Source: Comamonadaceae bacterium
Lineage (GTDB): Bacteria; Pseudomonadota; Gammaproteobacteria; Burkholderiales; Burkholderiaceae_C
Length of the DNA stretch: 46,301 nt
Direction: 5' to 3'
NCBI GenBank assembly: GCA_947373605.1
Contig: CANBYM010000009.1
Location: forward strand, 1-46,301
A program made the position numbers and the translations under genes. This document shows positions 1-10,684 of the stretch, one piece after another; the first letter of the stretch is position 1, and every line of letters starts with the position of its first letter. The notes under the pieces were generated by a model, which was given only the letters and a program-made list of their open reading frames with translations, was not told the DNA's origin and did not search any database.

Positions 1-2591
1 ATCAGTTCCACCAAGCTGGCACTAATTGCCAATCCCAGGCCGGTGCCCCCATAACTTCGCGTTGTTGATGCATCAGCCTGTGAGAAGGCATCAAATATTG
101 ACTTCATTTTTTCAGGCGCGATACCAATGCCAGAATCCGCTACTGAAAAGATTGCCTCGACGACTTTCTCACTTACTGCAGAAAGTTGCAGCGCCACCCT
201 TACTTCTCCCGCGCTAGTAAATTTAATGGCGTTGTCGCACAGATTCGATAGCACCTGTCGAAGGCGACCGGGATCCCCAACCAGACGGGCGGGCAGATCC
301 TGTGGACTGTCAAAGCGCAAGACGAGGTGCTTTTCCTTGGCGCGAACCTGTATGCCTTGGAGCGTGTCACTTACCAATTGCCCTATGTCAAACGCAATAA
401 ATTCGAGTTCGATCTTGCCAGCCTCAATTTTAGAAAAATCAAGAATGCTGTTGAGAATTACCAAAAGCGATGCTGCCGAACTTTTCACTGCCTCCAGATA
501 GCTGCGCTGTGATGCAGTCAACGTCGTGTCGAGTGTCAAATCCGTCATGCCCATGATGCCATTCATGGGCGTTCGAATTTCGTGACTCATGTTAGCCAAA
601 AATTGCGATTTGGCCTGATTGGCACTAGCAGCACGCTGTTCGGCCTGTTTGCGCTGTTCTAGCGCCACATGCAAATCTGCGAGCCGCTGCTCCAAGCTGC
701 GCTGGGCCAGTTCAACTTGATTTCGTGCACCAATCAGCCCTTCGCGGGCGTCATCAATGCTGTGCGCTGCGCCGGCGATTTCCGCCTGTAAGTTATTGAA
801 GCTCTGGGCCATTTCGCCAAGTTCGTCGCGACTGTTTACTTTTACTGGGTGGCGGTCGACACGGGCGTGCGCCTCATCAAGGCGCCCTTCACCTAGAGCG
901 CGCATTGCTCGCGTGAAATCCGCTACCGTACCACTTGCCAGTCTTTGTGCAGCGGATGCCACTTCAACCGCAGAGTGCGCAATCATCCCTGGCAAAATCA
1001 GGCCCACGCTGATCGTGAGCATTGCAACAGCAACGAAAACGTCCTCCAATGCGCTGACCAATGCGCTGTTGCCTTTGGGCACGTTATCAACCGCCAGCAA
1101 ATATCCGGCACCGTCGAGCACGAGCACTAATAGCATCGCACCAGTGAGCTTGATATGCAGTGATGGTGGCACACCAGGCAAGCCAAGCTTGCGTCTGTCG
1201 GCAAACTTTCGAATGGCATAAAGGACAGCACCAGAGTAAGCGAACGCCAGACCGAAGAGGACCGTGGGCAAGCCAAACTGCTGGAACCCCAGAACACACG
1301 AGACACCCCATATTACGGCAGCCCAAAGTCCCAGCAGAATGGTTCCGCGCGGCGCTCTATAGGGGCGCACCATGTCCGGCTGGTCACGTCGGAGAAGCCA
1401 TACGGCTATGCTTGGCAATGCGATGCCGATGAGGTACGTAAAGTTGGCTGCAGCGACCAGCCAAATCGGGTCACCAATCAGCAAAAAGAAGATCGACATG
1501 GCCGCAGTAAGTAACGTGGCGGCCCATGGGGCATCATTAGGGGAACGCCGTGCCAGAAATGCGGGAACCAGTCCGTCTTCCGCCAGCTGTGAGAGGGTGC
1601 GCGATGCGCCCGCCAGCGGCTGGATGGTTCCATGAAACATATTGAGCATCATGAACCAGATGGCTGCAGCCTTGGCTCCGGAGCCCAACAGGGGCGCAAA
1701 TGTGGGCCCAAGCTCAAGCGCCAGATCTTTACCCAAAGGTTCAGCACCCAACGTGCCAAGCCAGACTACTGGCAACAAAATAAAATACACCGAGGCCATG
1801 ACTGCGGCGGCAAACATGGCGCGCGGTACGTTGCGTTGCGGGTCGCGCGTTTCGCCGACATGGCAAGCTGCGGCTTCGAACGCGGGTGCAGCAAAACCAA
1901 TTAGATACAGGCCGGCCATCAGGCTGGTGACATCTCCAAAAGAGCCAGGAAACGGCGTTGTCAAATGAAAGTCAAAAGCCCGATGCCAATCAACGGTACC
2001 TGAAAAGACAGGTACAACACCGGACAGGAACGCGAGAATGGCCGAGACAACTGCAATCGGTGTTGTCATGCGCGACACCCACTTCACACCCATCAAGTTA
2101 ACGCACATGAAGAACAGTACCAAGCCCGCTGCAAGCGCGTCTACCGACACGTCAGGCAGATACCAGCTTTTGATCGCCGCGGCAGACAATAGGGCCGTCA
2201 GACCGCAAGTAGGAACCCAACCCCACCAGTAGCAAGTGCCGGCAAGATTGGCCAGCACTGGAGCGTACGGCCGGAACGCTTCACTGCAAGTTGCAGCAAT
2301 ACCCCCAACTCGGTTGGGCCACATCAACACCAATTCGGTCCAGCCGGGCGCTGCAGCCCAACTCAGCAAAAGGCCTAAGGCCAGCAACGGAACGGCCGCA
2401 CTACCCTGACCAAGAATGTCCCCCTGTCCGGCAAAAAGTGCGGCAATAAGAAATAGGCTTTGGTTGCTGCCCCCCATTGCCAATGCAGCTGTCCCAATCC
2501 AGCCCAGTGTTCGTGGATGCTCCACCGTGGCAATAGGTACTTCAAGCGGTTGGAGCTGAAGTGGCGCTGCCGTTGATAAGGCGTCTGACAT
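1..2591 (-). CDS. APC-superfamily permease fused to sensor histidine kinase (3' end cut by window)
   Basis: A single reading frame of 863 codons runs off the left edge without a stop. Residues about 25-430 form a multi-pass transporter of the amino acid/polyamine (APC) type, with the family's TM6-loop signature [13 protein letters not shown]. Two more membrane segments follow (about 455-510), then a HAMP-like linker and coiled coil. The HisKA domain ([12 protein letters not shown], phospho-acceptor His670) and an ATPase domain with the G box [11 protein letters not shown] come next; the window ends inside this domain, so any receiver or Hpt domains lie outside. The ATG at 2591 is preceded by GGAGGAAAACGTACC, a strong ribosome binding site. 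The architecture resembles CbrA (SLC5 transporter plus kinase) but with a different transporter family. It probably senses or transports an amine or amino acid and signals by phosphorelay; the ligand is unknown. It is divergent from the CHASE hybrid kinase. Confidence 0.9.
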   Translation of the reverse strand, partial: MSDALSTAAPLQLQPLEVPIATVEHPRTLGWIGTAALAMGGSNQSLFLIAALFAGQGDILGQGSAAVPLLALGLLLSWAAAPGWTELVLMWPNRVGGIAATCSEAFRPYAPVLANLAGTCYWWGWVPTCGLTALLSAAAIKSWYLPDVSVDALAAGLVLFFMCVNLMGVKWVSRMTTPIAVVSAILAFLSGVVPVFSGTVDWHRAFDFHLTTPFPGSFGDVTSLMAGLYLIGFAAPAFEAAACHVGETRDPQRNVPRAMFAAAVMASVYFILLPVVWLGTLGAEPLGKDLALELGPTFAPLLGSGAKAAAIWFMMLNMFHGTIQPLAGASRTLSQLAEDGLVPAFLARRSPNDAPWAATLLTAAMSIFFLLIGDPIWLVAAANFTYLIGIALPSIAVWLLRRDQPDMVRPYRAPRGTILLGLWAAVIWGVSCVLGFQQFGLPTVLFGLAFAYSGAVLYAIRKFADRRKLGLPGVPPSLHIKLTGAMLLVLVLDGAGYLLAVDNVPKGNSALVSALEDVFVAVAMLTISVGLILPGMIAHSAVEVASAAQRLASGTVADFTRAMRALGEGRLDEAHARVDRHPVKVNSRDELGEMAQSFNNLQAEIAGAAHSIDDAREGLIGARNQVELAQRSLEQRLADLHVALEQRKQAEQRAASANQAKSQFLANMSHEIRTPMNGIMGMTDLTLDTTLTASQRSYLEAVKSSAASLLVILNSILDFSKIEAGKIELEFIAFDIGQLVSDTLQGIQVRAKEKHLVLRFDSPQDLPARLVGDPGRLRQVLSNLCDNAIKFTSAGEVRVALQLSAVSEKVVEAIFSVADSGIGIAPEKMKSIFDAFSQADASTTRSYGGTGLGLAISASLVEL

Positions 2592-3089
2592 GGTACGTTT
2601 TCCTCCAGCGGACGCGTAAAACTTGCGTTTGTGCCAACCGATTTAAATGCTCCCTTGACAAAGTCAATTTAGCACGAAATAAAAGCCTGCAATGCTGCGA
2701 TTGCAGACATACGAAACCAATTTCGGCCTACTGGATATCAGTGAATTTGCACTCATTCATACATTGCATACTTTGTAAGCTATATCCAGTTGGAAAACAG
2801 TTACCGTGGTGTTTTCCTCACATGCATTTGATGGGAACACCATTTCGAGAATTGCGAAGATACCAGTTCATGACTAACGCTAAATACAAGACCTGCCGTT
2901 TTGATACTCATTTAACAAGAGGCCCGTGAATGTCAACACTACCGGCCAAGCGGAGAAAAGTAATGCGCAGTACCAATGTGATATTTTTTCTCTGTCGGCA
3001 ATTGTCCTCTTGGTTGTAGGGATCCGCGCCCAAAGCGAATCACCTTGCTTGGTGAATAACGGACACAAAAACTAAGGGAAAAAAGCAGG
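2592..3089. promoter_or_regulatory. Divergent intergenic region between two kinase genes
   Basis: About 500 bases separate the permease-kinase (minus) from the hybrid kinase (plus), and both promoters must lie here. No convincing gene is seen; the frames present are low-complexity or rich in rare combinations and lack ribosome binding sites. A small perfect inverted repeat, TCACC (3040-3044) and GGTGA (3051-3055), lies about 35 bases before the plus-strand start and could be an operator or a 5' UTR hairpin. The segment is clearly more AT-rich than the flanking genes. Confidence 0.45.
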
Positions 3090-6000
3090 ATGCAGCTTAA
3101 AAACGTCCGATTTAGCGACGCAGGCATCGCATTTCCGGTGCTGCTATTCCTGTCGGGAGTTGCAGCTTTTGGAACAACAGCATATTTTCAACATCAGACC
3201 ATTGAAAAAAGCGCTCGTGCCGAGTTCGAGCGGATGTCCATACGTGCAGATGCTCAGATTGCAGACCGACTCGAAAAGGTTCTAACTGGCCTGAGAGGTG
3301 CTAGTGGTTTATTTGCGGCTAATCAACATATCGACCGTGGTGCGTTTCGCCGTTACGTCTTGGCGCGGGATATGGAGAAAGAGTTTGCAGGCGTACGTGG
3401 CTTTGGATTCATTCAACGCGTGGAACGCGCAGACCTGGCGTCGTTTGTAGCGGCAGAGCGAGCCGACGGTGCCCCTGAATTTTCTGTTCATCAGTTAAAC
3501 GATACGACCCAGCAAGATCTCTTTATCAGCAAATTTATTGAGCCAGCTATCAACAATGAAGGTGCGCAAGCGCTGGATATCGGTTCCGAGGCACTCAGAC
3601 GCGCTGGCCTCAGGCAAGCTATCAACACGGGCGCTGCCACTGTGACCGGTGTCATTTCGCTCGTGCAGGACGATAAGAAAAGACCCGCTGTGCTGCTCTA
3701 TCAACCCGTTTATAGAGCGGGAGCGCCGATGGAAAACTACACGCAACGCAATGCTGCATTGGTTGGAGTGCTTTACGCGCCCATCGTCATGGAGGAATTG
3801 CTTCAGGGCATGCCGGATGTGCAGTTGGGCCTACTGGATTTTGCAATTGTGGACGCACCCATCAACTCCAGTGGGGGGGGACTGATGTTCGACGCTGACA
3901 ATCACCTAAAACAATTGCCGGCAGGCTCAGATCCGGGAGTCGCGCAACGTTATTCCCTCAGTAAACCATTGCAGCTACCAGGACGCAGCGTGACTTTGAG
4001 CATGCGAAGCACACCGGCTTTTGATGCAACGATTAACCAGACTCAACCCTGGCTCATTTTGGGTGGCGGCAGCCTGATCAGTGCCTTGCTGGCGCTGATC
4101 TTGCACCAGCAAGCTACCGGGCGCCGTCGTGCTGAACACCTTGCCAGGATCAAAACGAATGATCTGAATATCGCCTTGCGCGATAACCGCACTATTCTTA
4201 CAGTGCTCAATCTGCACTCCATCGTTTCCGTGACGGATTTGGGTGGATACATCCTGGAAGCCAACGATGCTTTTTGCCAGATCAGTGGCTATTCCCGGAC
4301 AGAGTTGCTTGGCAGCAATCACAGCATTGTAAATTCCAGCATGCAATCCAAGGAATTCTGGGAGGACATGTGGATCACTATTTCCAGCGGTAAGCCCTGG
4401 CGCGCCGAGGTGTGCAATATGTCCAAAAGCGGACAGCCGTATTGGGTAGACACGCTCGTTACGGCCTTCGTTGGGGATGATGGAAAGATCGAGAAATACG
4501 TTTCCATACGCACGGATATTTCTGCACGGAAAAAGGCAGAGGAGGAGCTGCGATGGAGTCAGTCCCTAATGGAAAAAATGTCGAACTCATCGCCGCTGGC
4601 GCTTTTGGTGGTGGACAACCGCAGTGATGACATTTTGTATTTCAATGAGCGCTTTTGCCAACTCTGGGGCATCGACCATTTGGCTGCGCAAATGCATAGC
4701 CGTGCGCTTAAGAACAAAGACACCATGTCGGCTTGTACAAACGTGCTCGCAGATGCAACTGCGTATGCTGAATCCTGTAAGCCCTTGCAGGATGTGCGCA
4801 ACCGCGTCACATTGGAAGACGAGATTGCTTTCACGGGGCAGCGCACGGTACGCCGCTACACCACACAGATTCGGGACTCCGATGACCATTATTTCGGGCG
4901 CTTTTATATTTTTGAGGACATCACCGAACGCAAGACCGCTGAGCATGCGTTAACCAAGGCCATCGACGAAGCGCAAGCAGCGTCGCTAGCCAAGAGTCAG
5001 TTTCTGGCCAATATGAGCCACGAAATTCGAACGCCCATGCACGCAATTCTGGGAATGCTGATGCTTCTGGGTAAGACCGACCTTTCTGCACGCCAGGCGG
5101 ACTATGCAGCCAAGAGTGAGGGAGCTGCGCGCACCTTACTTAGCCTGCTCAATGAAATATTGGACTTCTCCAAGATTGAAGCCGGGAAAATGGAACTCGA
5201 CCCGCATCCCTTTGCGGTTGACAAATTGTTGCTTGACCTATCAGTGATTCTGTCTACCAGCGTTGGAATAAAGCCAATTGAAGTGCTGTTTGACATAGAT
5301 CCCAAGCTGCCGCGACAGCTGATGGGGGACGCGATGCGAATTCAGCAAGTCTTGTTGAATTTGGGTAGTAACGCCATCAAATTCACAGAGCGGGGCGAAG
5401 TAGTACTTTCCATTCAAGTGCTGCGTCAAAGTGAGGAGGCAGTCACATTGCAGTTTTGCATGCGTGACAGTGGCATCGGTATTGCCGCTGAAAATTTTGC
5501 GCGCATATTCTCCGGCTTTACACAGGCAGAGGCGTCCACTACGCGCCGCTTCGGAGGTACAGGGCTAGGTGTGGCGATCAGCCAGCGGTTTGTCGCCCTG
5601 ATGGGGGGCGAGTTGGAACTTCAAAGCGAGCTTGGCAAAGGAAGCCGCTTTTACTTCACGCTGACCCTGCCAGTACTGGCCGCAGTGGTGGAGGATAAAT
5701 CATTGCTTGAAGTTAGTCTTATTGATAGTCAATTCAGGCGGGTGCTGGTCATTGACGATAACCCGATAGCCCGTGAAGTCATGGAGCATATGTGCGGCTC
5801 ACTGGGATGGACCGTAGATCTGGCAGCCGGTGGCCAAAGTGGATTGGAGTTGTTGCAACAACGAAGCGCAGAAGGTGTTCAATACCAGGCGATATTTGTG
5901 GACTGGAACATGCCGGACATGGACGGTTGGCAGACCAGTCAGCATATTCGCGAAATTCTCTTGCACCGCAAACTGGTCGACGGCCACAAACAAGTGCCGG

Positions 6001-7262
6001 TTGTCGTGATGGTTACAGCTCATGGGCGTGAAATGATGACTCAGCGCACCGCAGAGGATCAGTTGCTTATTGATAGCGTTGTGATCAAGCCAGTTACGGC
6101 GTCCATGCTTTTAAATGCGGTGATTGATGCTCGCGACCATAACGATAATCGCCATCCGTCAGTCATCAATGGACCAAAATCACTCAGACGGCTCGATGGA
6201 ATGCGCTTGCTGTTAGTTGAAGACAACGTCAACAACCAGCAAGTAGCAAGAGAGTTATTGGAAGACGAAGGGGCATTGATGGAAGTGGCCCACAATGGCG
6301 TTGAAGCGCTTGAGGCCATCGCCAAAGCTACTCCAGGCAATGCATATGACGTAGTGTTGATGGACTTGCAAATGCCGGTGATGGATGGCTTCACAGCAAC
6401 GGAAAAAATCCGCAAGGAATTGGGGCTGACTACGTTGCCCGTCATTGCAATGACCGCTAACGCCATGTCCAGTGACCGTGATGCCTGTATTGCTGCAGGC
6501 ATGAATGATCATGTGGGAAAGCCCTTTGATTTAAATGAATTGGTTCGGGTCCTGCGCCACCACGCCAAGTGGGAAAGTATGGATAGTGCGTCAACCCAAT
6601 CCGAACCGTTGGTCAATCCGGCTATTCAAAAAATTGCCAGTGATACCGGTGTGGACTTGGTTACTGCATTGCACAGACTTGGGGGTAAGCAAGACGTGTA
6701 CATGCGCATGCTGCGGTCGTTTGTGAATGACTTGAAGGATATGCAGGATCAGTTGCTGGCGTTTCCATCTGAGGCCAGTCAGCCGTCCAAGCTGGACGAT
6801 ACAAAGCGTTTACTCCATACGCTCAAAGGTTTGGCGGCAACGCTGGGAGCGACCGCGTTGTCAAATGAAGCAGCAAGCGGTGGGAGAGCGCTAAGTGAGA
6901 GTTTGACGACGGAGAGGCACCTGCTGGCGGTCAGTCGCGTTGGTGATGCCACTACTTATGCCTTGCACGGTTTAAAGGCCCTACTGGCTGAATTACAACA
7001 AGTGCATTCGGCAACAGAACACGACAATCCACTTTGTAACGTCGACTCAATCGATAAGCCGATGCTGCAAGCGGCACTGCGTGCCTTGTCGTCGTCGTTG
7101 GAACAGCAGGACATGGAGTCTATGACGGCAATGGCCGAATTGCAGAAGCGGTTTGGCCAGAGCCTTGGTGAAGGCATTGCAGACTTGGAAGTAGCCATGG
7201 CAGACATGGATTTTGAAAAGGCATTGCCCTTTTGCAATGCGCTCCTTGAAAAATATTCTTGA
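3090..7262 (+). CDS. CHASE-PAS hybrid sensor histidine kinase with two receivers and Hpt
   Basis: The 1390-residue protein is a membrane-bound hybrid kinase. An N-terminal membrane segment (about 12-34) is followed by a periplasmic CHASE domain (about 70-270; GVRGFGFIQRV is typical), a second membrane segment (about 320-340) and two PAS domains (about 365-485 and 495-625). HisKA follows ([10 protein letters not shown], His643), then an ATPase domain (FGGTGLGVAIS). Two receivers have aspartates at about 938 (VDWNMPDMDG) and 1092 (MDLQMPVMDG). A C-terminal Hpt domain (LHTLKGLAA, His1243) completes an internal phosphorelay. The final acceptor regulator is not adjacent. The ATG at 3090 has only a weak GCAGG before it. 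The signal for CHASE domains of this type is generally a small molecule but cannot be named here. It is monocistronic and convergent with the cytochrome operon. Confidence 0.93.
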   Translation: MQLKNVRFSDAGIAFPVLLFLSGVAAFGTTAYFQHQTIEKSARAEFERMSIRADAQIADRLEKVLTGLRGASGLFAANQHIDRGAFRRYVLARDMEKEFAGVRGFGFIQRVERADLASFVAAERADGAPEFSVHQLNDTTQQDLFISKFIEPAINNEGAQALDIGSEALRRAGLRQAINTGAATVTGVISLVQDDKKRPAVLLYQPVYRAGAPMENYTQRNAALVGVLYAPIVMEELLQGMPDVQLGLLDFAIVDAPINSSGGGLMFDADNHLKQLPAGSDPGVAQRYSLSKPLQLPGRSVTLSMRSTPAFDATINQTQPWLILGGGSLISALLALILHQQATGRRRAEHLARIKTNDLNIALRDNRTILTVLNLHSIVSVTDLGGYILEANDAFCQISGYSRTELLGSNHSIVNSSMQSKEFWEDMWITISSGKPWRAEVCNMSKSGQPYWVDTLVTAFVGDDGKIEKYVSIRTDISARKKAEEELRWSQSLMEKMSNSSPLALLVVDNRSDDILYFNERFCQLWGIDHLAAQMHSRALKNKDTMSACTNVLADATAYAESCKPLQDVRNRVTLEDEIAFTGQRTVRRYTTQIRDSDDHYFGRFYIFEDITERKTAEHALTKAIDEAQAASLAKSQFLANMSHEIRTPMHAILGMLMLLGKTDLSARQADYAAKSEGAARTLLSLLNEILDFSKIEAGKMELDPHPFAVDKLLLDLSVILSTSVGIKPIEVLFDIDPKLPRQLMGDAMRIQQVLLNLGSNAIKFTERGEVVLSIQVLRQSEEAVTLQFCMRDSGIGIAAENFARIFSGFTQAEASTTRRFGGTGLGVAISQRFVALMGGELELQSELGKGSRFYFTLTLPVLAAVVEDKSLLEVSLIDSQFRRVLVIDDNPIAREVMEHMCGSLGWTVDLAAGGQSGLELLQQRSAEGVQYQAIFVDWNMPDMDGWQTSQHIREILLHRKLVDGHKQVPVVVMVTAHGREMMTQRTAEDQLLIDSVVIKPVTASMLLNAVIDARDHNDNRHPSVINGPKSLRRLDGMRLLLVEDNVNNQQVARELLEDEGALMEVAHNGVEALEAIAKATPGNAYDVVLMDLQMPVMDGFTATEKIRKELGLTTLPVIAMTANAMSSDRDACIAAGMNDHVGKPFDLNELVRVLRHHAKWESMDSASTQSEPLVNPAIQKIASDTGVDLVTALHRLGGKQDVYMRMLRSFVNDLKDMQDQLLAFPSEASQPSKLDDTKRLLHTLKGLAATLGATALSNEAASGGRALSESLTTERHLLAVSRVGDATTYALHGLKALLAELQQVHSATEHDNPLCNVDSIDKPMLQAALRALSSSLEQQDMESMTAMAELQKRFGQSLGEGIADLEVAMADMDFEKALPFCNALLEKYS

Positions 7263-7324
7263 GGTTGCCGAGATCGGACCAGAACGGCTATATCCCCCAA
7301 AATCAGCCGCAAAAGCACCAAATA

Positions 7325-7975
7325 TCAACGAATACCGATTGAGCCCACGTATTGGGCTACGGCAAAAGCATCGGAGTCGGTAAGCTCGTGCGTGACTTGT
7401 TTCATTGGTGCACCGCGGGGCCTTGCATCGGTCAGCTGGAAAACTTTGATTTGCTCCAGCACATAGGCCGGATGTTGGCCTGCCAGCCTTGGGAACGCTG
7501 CATTGCCCTCCCCGGTGGGCCCGTGACAGGCCCAGCACTGCACGACGCCCTTATCCGGTACACCGCTCTCAAAAATGGCCTTGCCACGCGCCAGCACAGC
7601 ACCGTCTGAAAAATTGGCCCGCATGGGCTTTTGCGAAGAGAAATAGTCAGCCAATTCCTCGACTTGCTTCGTGGTGATATGCGTAAAACCCCACATGTAC
7701 TGCACCCCTTTGGAGTCGCTACGCTCATGCCCTTTGAAGTCTCCGAGCTGGGCCAGCAAGTAGTCGTGCTGCTGCCCGGCCAACTTGGGGAAGGCAGGCG
7801 ATGTGGATTCACCGGTCACGCCGTGGCAAGTCGAACAAACCTGAAGTGCCAGCGTCTGCCCGGCCACCTCCGGGTCGCTGACGTTGCGGCTTTTTAGCGG
7901 ATCCGCACAACCTGTGAGGGTCAGAAGTGCCGCTGTTATCAGTGCTAATGCGAATTTCGAATTTTTAGTGTTCAT
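7325..7975 (-). CDS. Di-haem cytochrome c lipoprotein (c4-like)
   Basis: The 216-residue protein has a lipoprotein signal with lipobox LTGC (Cys23) and two c-type haem motifs, CSTCH (47-51) and CWACH (147-151), each opening a class I cytochrome c fold; the two halves resemble each other (KLAGQ and RLAGQ after each haem). This is the layout of cytochrome c4. Met residues in MWGF and APMKQ are candidate axial ligands. The chosen ATG at 7975 has AAGGGGACATC before it; an ATG nine codons upstream lacks a ribosome binding site. It starts 42 bases after the porin-cytochrome gene and is surely co-transcribed with it. The likely role is periplasmic electron transfer between the outer-membrane cytochrome and the respiratory chain; the direction is not shown by sequence. 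Confidence 0.9.
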   Translation of the reverse strand: MNTKNSKFALALITAALLTLTGCADPLKSRNVSDPEVAGQTLALQVCSTCHGVTGESTSPAFPKLAGQQHDYLLAQLGDFKGHERSDSKGVQYMWGFTHITTKQVEELADYFSSQKPMRANFSDGAVLARGKAIFESGVPDKGVVQCWACHGPTGEGNAAFPRLAGQHPAYVLEQIKVFQLTDARPRGAPMKQVTHELTDSDAFAVAQYVGSIGIR

Positions 7976-8017
7976 GATGTCCCCTTGAATAGGATGTGGC
8001 ATTTAACGTTACCGGCG

Positions 8018-9403
8018 TTAAAAGGCCGCCCAAAGATAGACGTAGGTGTTGTTGTTGTCGCTGGCATTACGCCCGGCTCCGTCGTAGTTGGAAGTCGCCC
8101 CGAGGTACTTTGTGAAAATGTTGAACTGCAGGCCCAGACGTACGTTTTGCCGTACCAGCCAGAAGAACTCCGGCGTCCAGACTTCTGAATCAGGCACCAG
8201 ACTGGTTCCGGCTGCGTAGGCGGTCGAATCTGAACTGCCCGTTACATTGCGGTAGGTCAGGCTGGCGCCATATTTCTCGCGATATACGTAACCGGCTTTC
8301 ACCAACAGTGTGTTGAGGCTCGCGGAACCGTCGGAATAAGTGAGTCCAGTCTGATCGTCAATGGTTTCAGAGACTACACGCACTTGCGCTGTAACCGTGT
8401 GCGGAGATTGCAGGTACTGGTACTGCGCGTCAATGCCGATGTCCTTAAAGTGGGTGCTTCCAACTCCCTCAATGGGTAAGTTAGAGCCGTCTAGCGGTAA
8501 CACACCTGCATCCAGCCCGAACGCCCCCACCATCACATTGCTGGCATCCCAGGCTTTGGTGTAAGCCACGCGCCAGTACAGAGCGTTGCCGTCCAAAAAT
8601 GTAAGCGGGTGATCTGGGTTACCCTTGTCATTGCCATAACTCAAGAAGGACAAAGCATTCTTGGCGGTTTGGTAACTCGTGATCTCCGCGTAAATGCTCT
8701 GGTTCCAGTAGGTGTAGGCCCCGATACCGGCAACCTGTTGTGCAAGCCCACCTTCGATCAGTGATGCTGCAGGCAATCCGTAAGTTTGCGATGGTGACAA
8801 ATAGGGGTGTGACCATGCAGGTGCACTGTTCCAGACATCCTGAACCGACGGATTGTTGTTAAGCGTTATGCCCCAGACAATATCTTTGTTGGCGTCCACC
8901 GTGCGATCGGCATATCGCAAATCGAAATTGTCTGCGGCCGTGTGGCCCAGCCAGTTCAGATTAGCATCCTGCGTATCATGAAAAGTGTGGGTGTACTGGG
9001 CAAATCCGCCCACGTTGTCCGTGACTTTGCCTGCCAGAAAGACACTCGCGACATCGACGATTGCACTGTTGTCAAGTTTCACCCCAGGGTCATTGGCATT
9101 TTGCGTGGAGGTGTAGTCCGCCACTACCATGACTGACAGAGGAGTGTTGCGTTCACCCATGGTGTACCCGGTAAGTTTGAACATTCGCCCGTAGGGAGTG
9201 AGTTCGGGGTACTGACCGCCAGCATGGCAGGCTACACAGCTCTGTCCGGTTTGTGCGGCAAATGCAGGTACGGCACGGGACTGTGTTGTAGCAAACAGCA
9301 ACATCCCACTCATAAAGGCCAGAACGTACCACTTCATAGAACGATAGGACGCTTTCCTGAAGCTACTTGAATTTGCACCTGCTTGGTCGATGGCTGTCTG
9401 CAT
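8018..9403 (-). CDS. Outer-membrane mono-haem cytochrome fused to beta-barrel porin (Cyc2-like)
   Basis: The 461-residue protein has an N-terminal signal peptide (hydrophobic core about 25-38, cleavage near SRA-VPAFA), then at once a single haem motif CVACH (56-60) in the context PAFAAQTGQSCVACH, followed by PYGRMFKLTGYT. The remaining 380 residues alternate polar and hydrophobic positions with many Tyr, Trp, Asn and Gly, and end in WAAF, a terminal-Phe outer-membrane insertion signal. This is the architecture of Cyc2, the fused cytochrome-porin of iron oxidisers, and the length fits. Whether it belongs to Cyc2 proper or to a sister family of unknown donor cannot be settled by eye. GAGGAGTCAGCA precedes the ATG at 9403; Met23 (9337) is a less supported alternative. 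The di-haem cytochrome gene follows in the operon. Confidence 0.8.
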   Translation of the reverse strand: MQTAIDQAGANSSSFRKASYRSMKWYVLAFMSGMLLFATTQSRAVPAFAAQTGQSCVACHAGGQYPELTPYGRMFKLTGYTMGERNTPLSVMVVADYTSTQNANDPGVKLDNSAIVDVASVFLAGKVTDNVGGFAQYTHTFHDTQDANLNWLGHTAADNFDLRYADRTVDANKDIVWGITLNNNPSVQDVWNSAPAWSHPYLSPSQTYGLPAASLIEGGLAQQVAGIGAYTYWNQSIYAEITSYQTAKNALSFLSYGNDKGNPDHPLTFLDGNALYWRVAYTKAWDASNVMVGAFGLDAGVLPLDGSNLPIEGVGSTHFKDIGIDAQYQYLQSPHTVTAQVRVVSETIDDQTGLTYSDGSASLNTLLVKAGYVYREKYGASLTYRNVTGSSDSTAYAAGTSLVPDSEVWTPEFFWLVRQNVRLGLQFNIFTKYLGATSNYDGAGRNASDNNNTYVYLWAAF

Positions 9404-9918
9404 TGCTGACTCCTCGTTATTCGCCGGAAGGGCCCTGGCGCCATGGCATTGTGTGAATAAAGGTGCGACTTTGTTTGTGCTGTATCCAACAAAGGTTCGT
9501 TACAAACAATTTCAAAAGCTACCAATCGCGTGACACCTAGAAATTGCTTACCTATCACCTCCGCCTGTTTAAGCAATGGGCGCTTTAGAGCAGGAACATC
9601 GGGTTTCCCTATTTCCGGTATCCGCGGCCAACTGCAGACATTCATGCATGTCCGCTTTGTGGTGTTTGAAATTTGTCTGGCGGGCCTTCCGGGGACCGGT
9701 CACTCAAACGCGCCGGTTGATGCCTTTAGCGGTCAGTCGTGAAAGTCTAGAACAGTTCGCCATGCCAATCAAAATAGAGCAGTCATGCTCTCGACGTAGT
9801 TCTTGGCCGAAGGCTACTGGGCTCTTGCGCCGCAATGGCGGTCTTTAGGATTTTGGCTAGAGAAGACTCCAGAAAACGCTGTTTGCGCCATCAGAATCAA
9901 CGTGTATCCTGTTCATGT

Positions 9919-10194
9919 ATGACCATTTGGGAAAAACTTATTTCCAGTCCTGATTGCGGCCCTAGGACTGGTTCGCCACTTGCGCGCGCAGCGCTGGGTC
10001 TGTGTGCTTTATTCTTTGCCCTTCACACGATCTTCACCGGCGCGATCCCCATGAACAAATCGCGTCCCATCTCCTACATGTATTTCGCAGATCACCCCAT
10101 CGTCGTTTCATTGATCTGCATTGCCGCACTGGTGTCTGCCGCTTGGGGTCTGGCAGACGCACGCTCACGGTATTGCATGCATACCAATATATGA
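9919..10194 (+). CDS. Possible small two-span membrane protein, hypothetical
   Basis: This 91-codon frame encodes two clear hydrophobic segments (around ALGLCALFFALHTIFTGA and VVSLICIAALVSAAWGL), joined by a short polar stretch with conserved-looking SYMYFADHP, and a charged N-terminus. The membrane-like periodicity argues that it is, or was, a real gene. Against this, no Shine-Dalgarno sequence is visible before the ATG at 9919, and the frame stays open upstream to 9835, so the start is uncertain. No family is recognised. It stands alone in decayed DNA and may itself be a remnant. Confidence 0.35.
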   Translation: MTIWEKLISSPDCGPRTGSPLARAALGLCALFFALHTIFTGAIPMNKSRPISYMYFADHPIVVSLICIAALVSAAWGLADARSRYCMHTNI

Positions 10195-10684
10195 TCACAG
10201 TTCGCGAGACGGTCTGCTTGCGCTAAGGTTTGTAGGATGCCCGCCCGCAGTGGCGCGCTCATGACAACCCAATCACCTTGAAGGGCGGGCGCCGTGTAAA
10301 CCTTAGCGGTTGCAGTCATTGAGATTTGTGATCCGGCCGCTCCGAAGTCACCATTAGCGGTCAAGGATTGACCAGCTGCATTGTGGTGATCACTCCGTTC
10401 AATCAGACAACCGACACCAACAGCAGTCCTAAGAATTTTCGACCTTTCGATCGGTGATCGGTCTGATTCCCGGAATTTGCTCAGCAACCTTGTTGTGTTT
10501 CATTTGTGCAATTACTTAGCAAATTCCCTAGAAACATTTGTAATCCGTTCGGGTGACAAGTTTGAACCAGAGTGCGATAGAAAATATACAAATGATTATT
10601 TGGCGCTCCGATGCACATTCATTGCACCTGCCTAGGCAGTAACAAGTCGAATTACAGAAGCCCTGAGGCGTAAACTGAATTTCA

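Noticed and set aside
2561-2929. 122-codon plus-strand frame upstream of the first hybrid kinase
   Set aside because: It starts antisense inside the permease-kinase, is rich in Cys, His and Arg, and runs through the divergent promoter region.
10092-10487. A 131-codon minus-strand frame in the spacer before the TonB receptor
   Set aside because: No ribosome binding site and no recognised domain; it overlaps the better-looking membrane frame on the plus strand. A short Ala/Thr-rich stretch recalls exported pilus-like proteins but is too weak to call.
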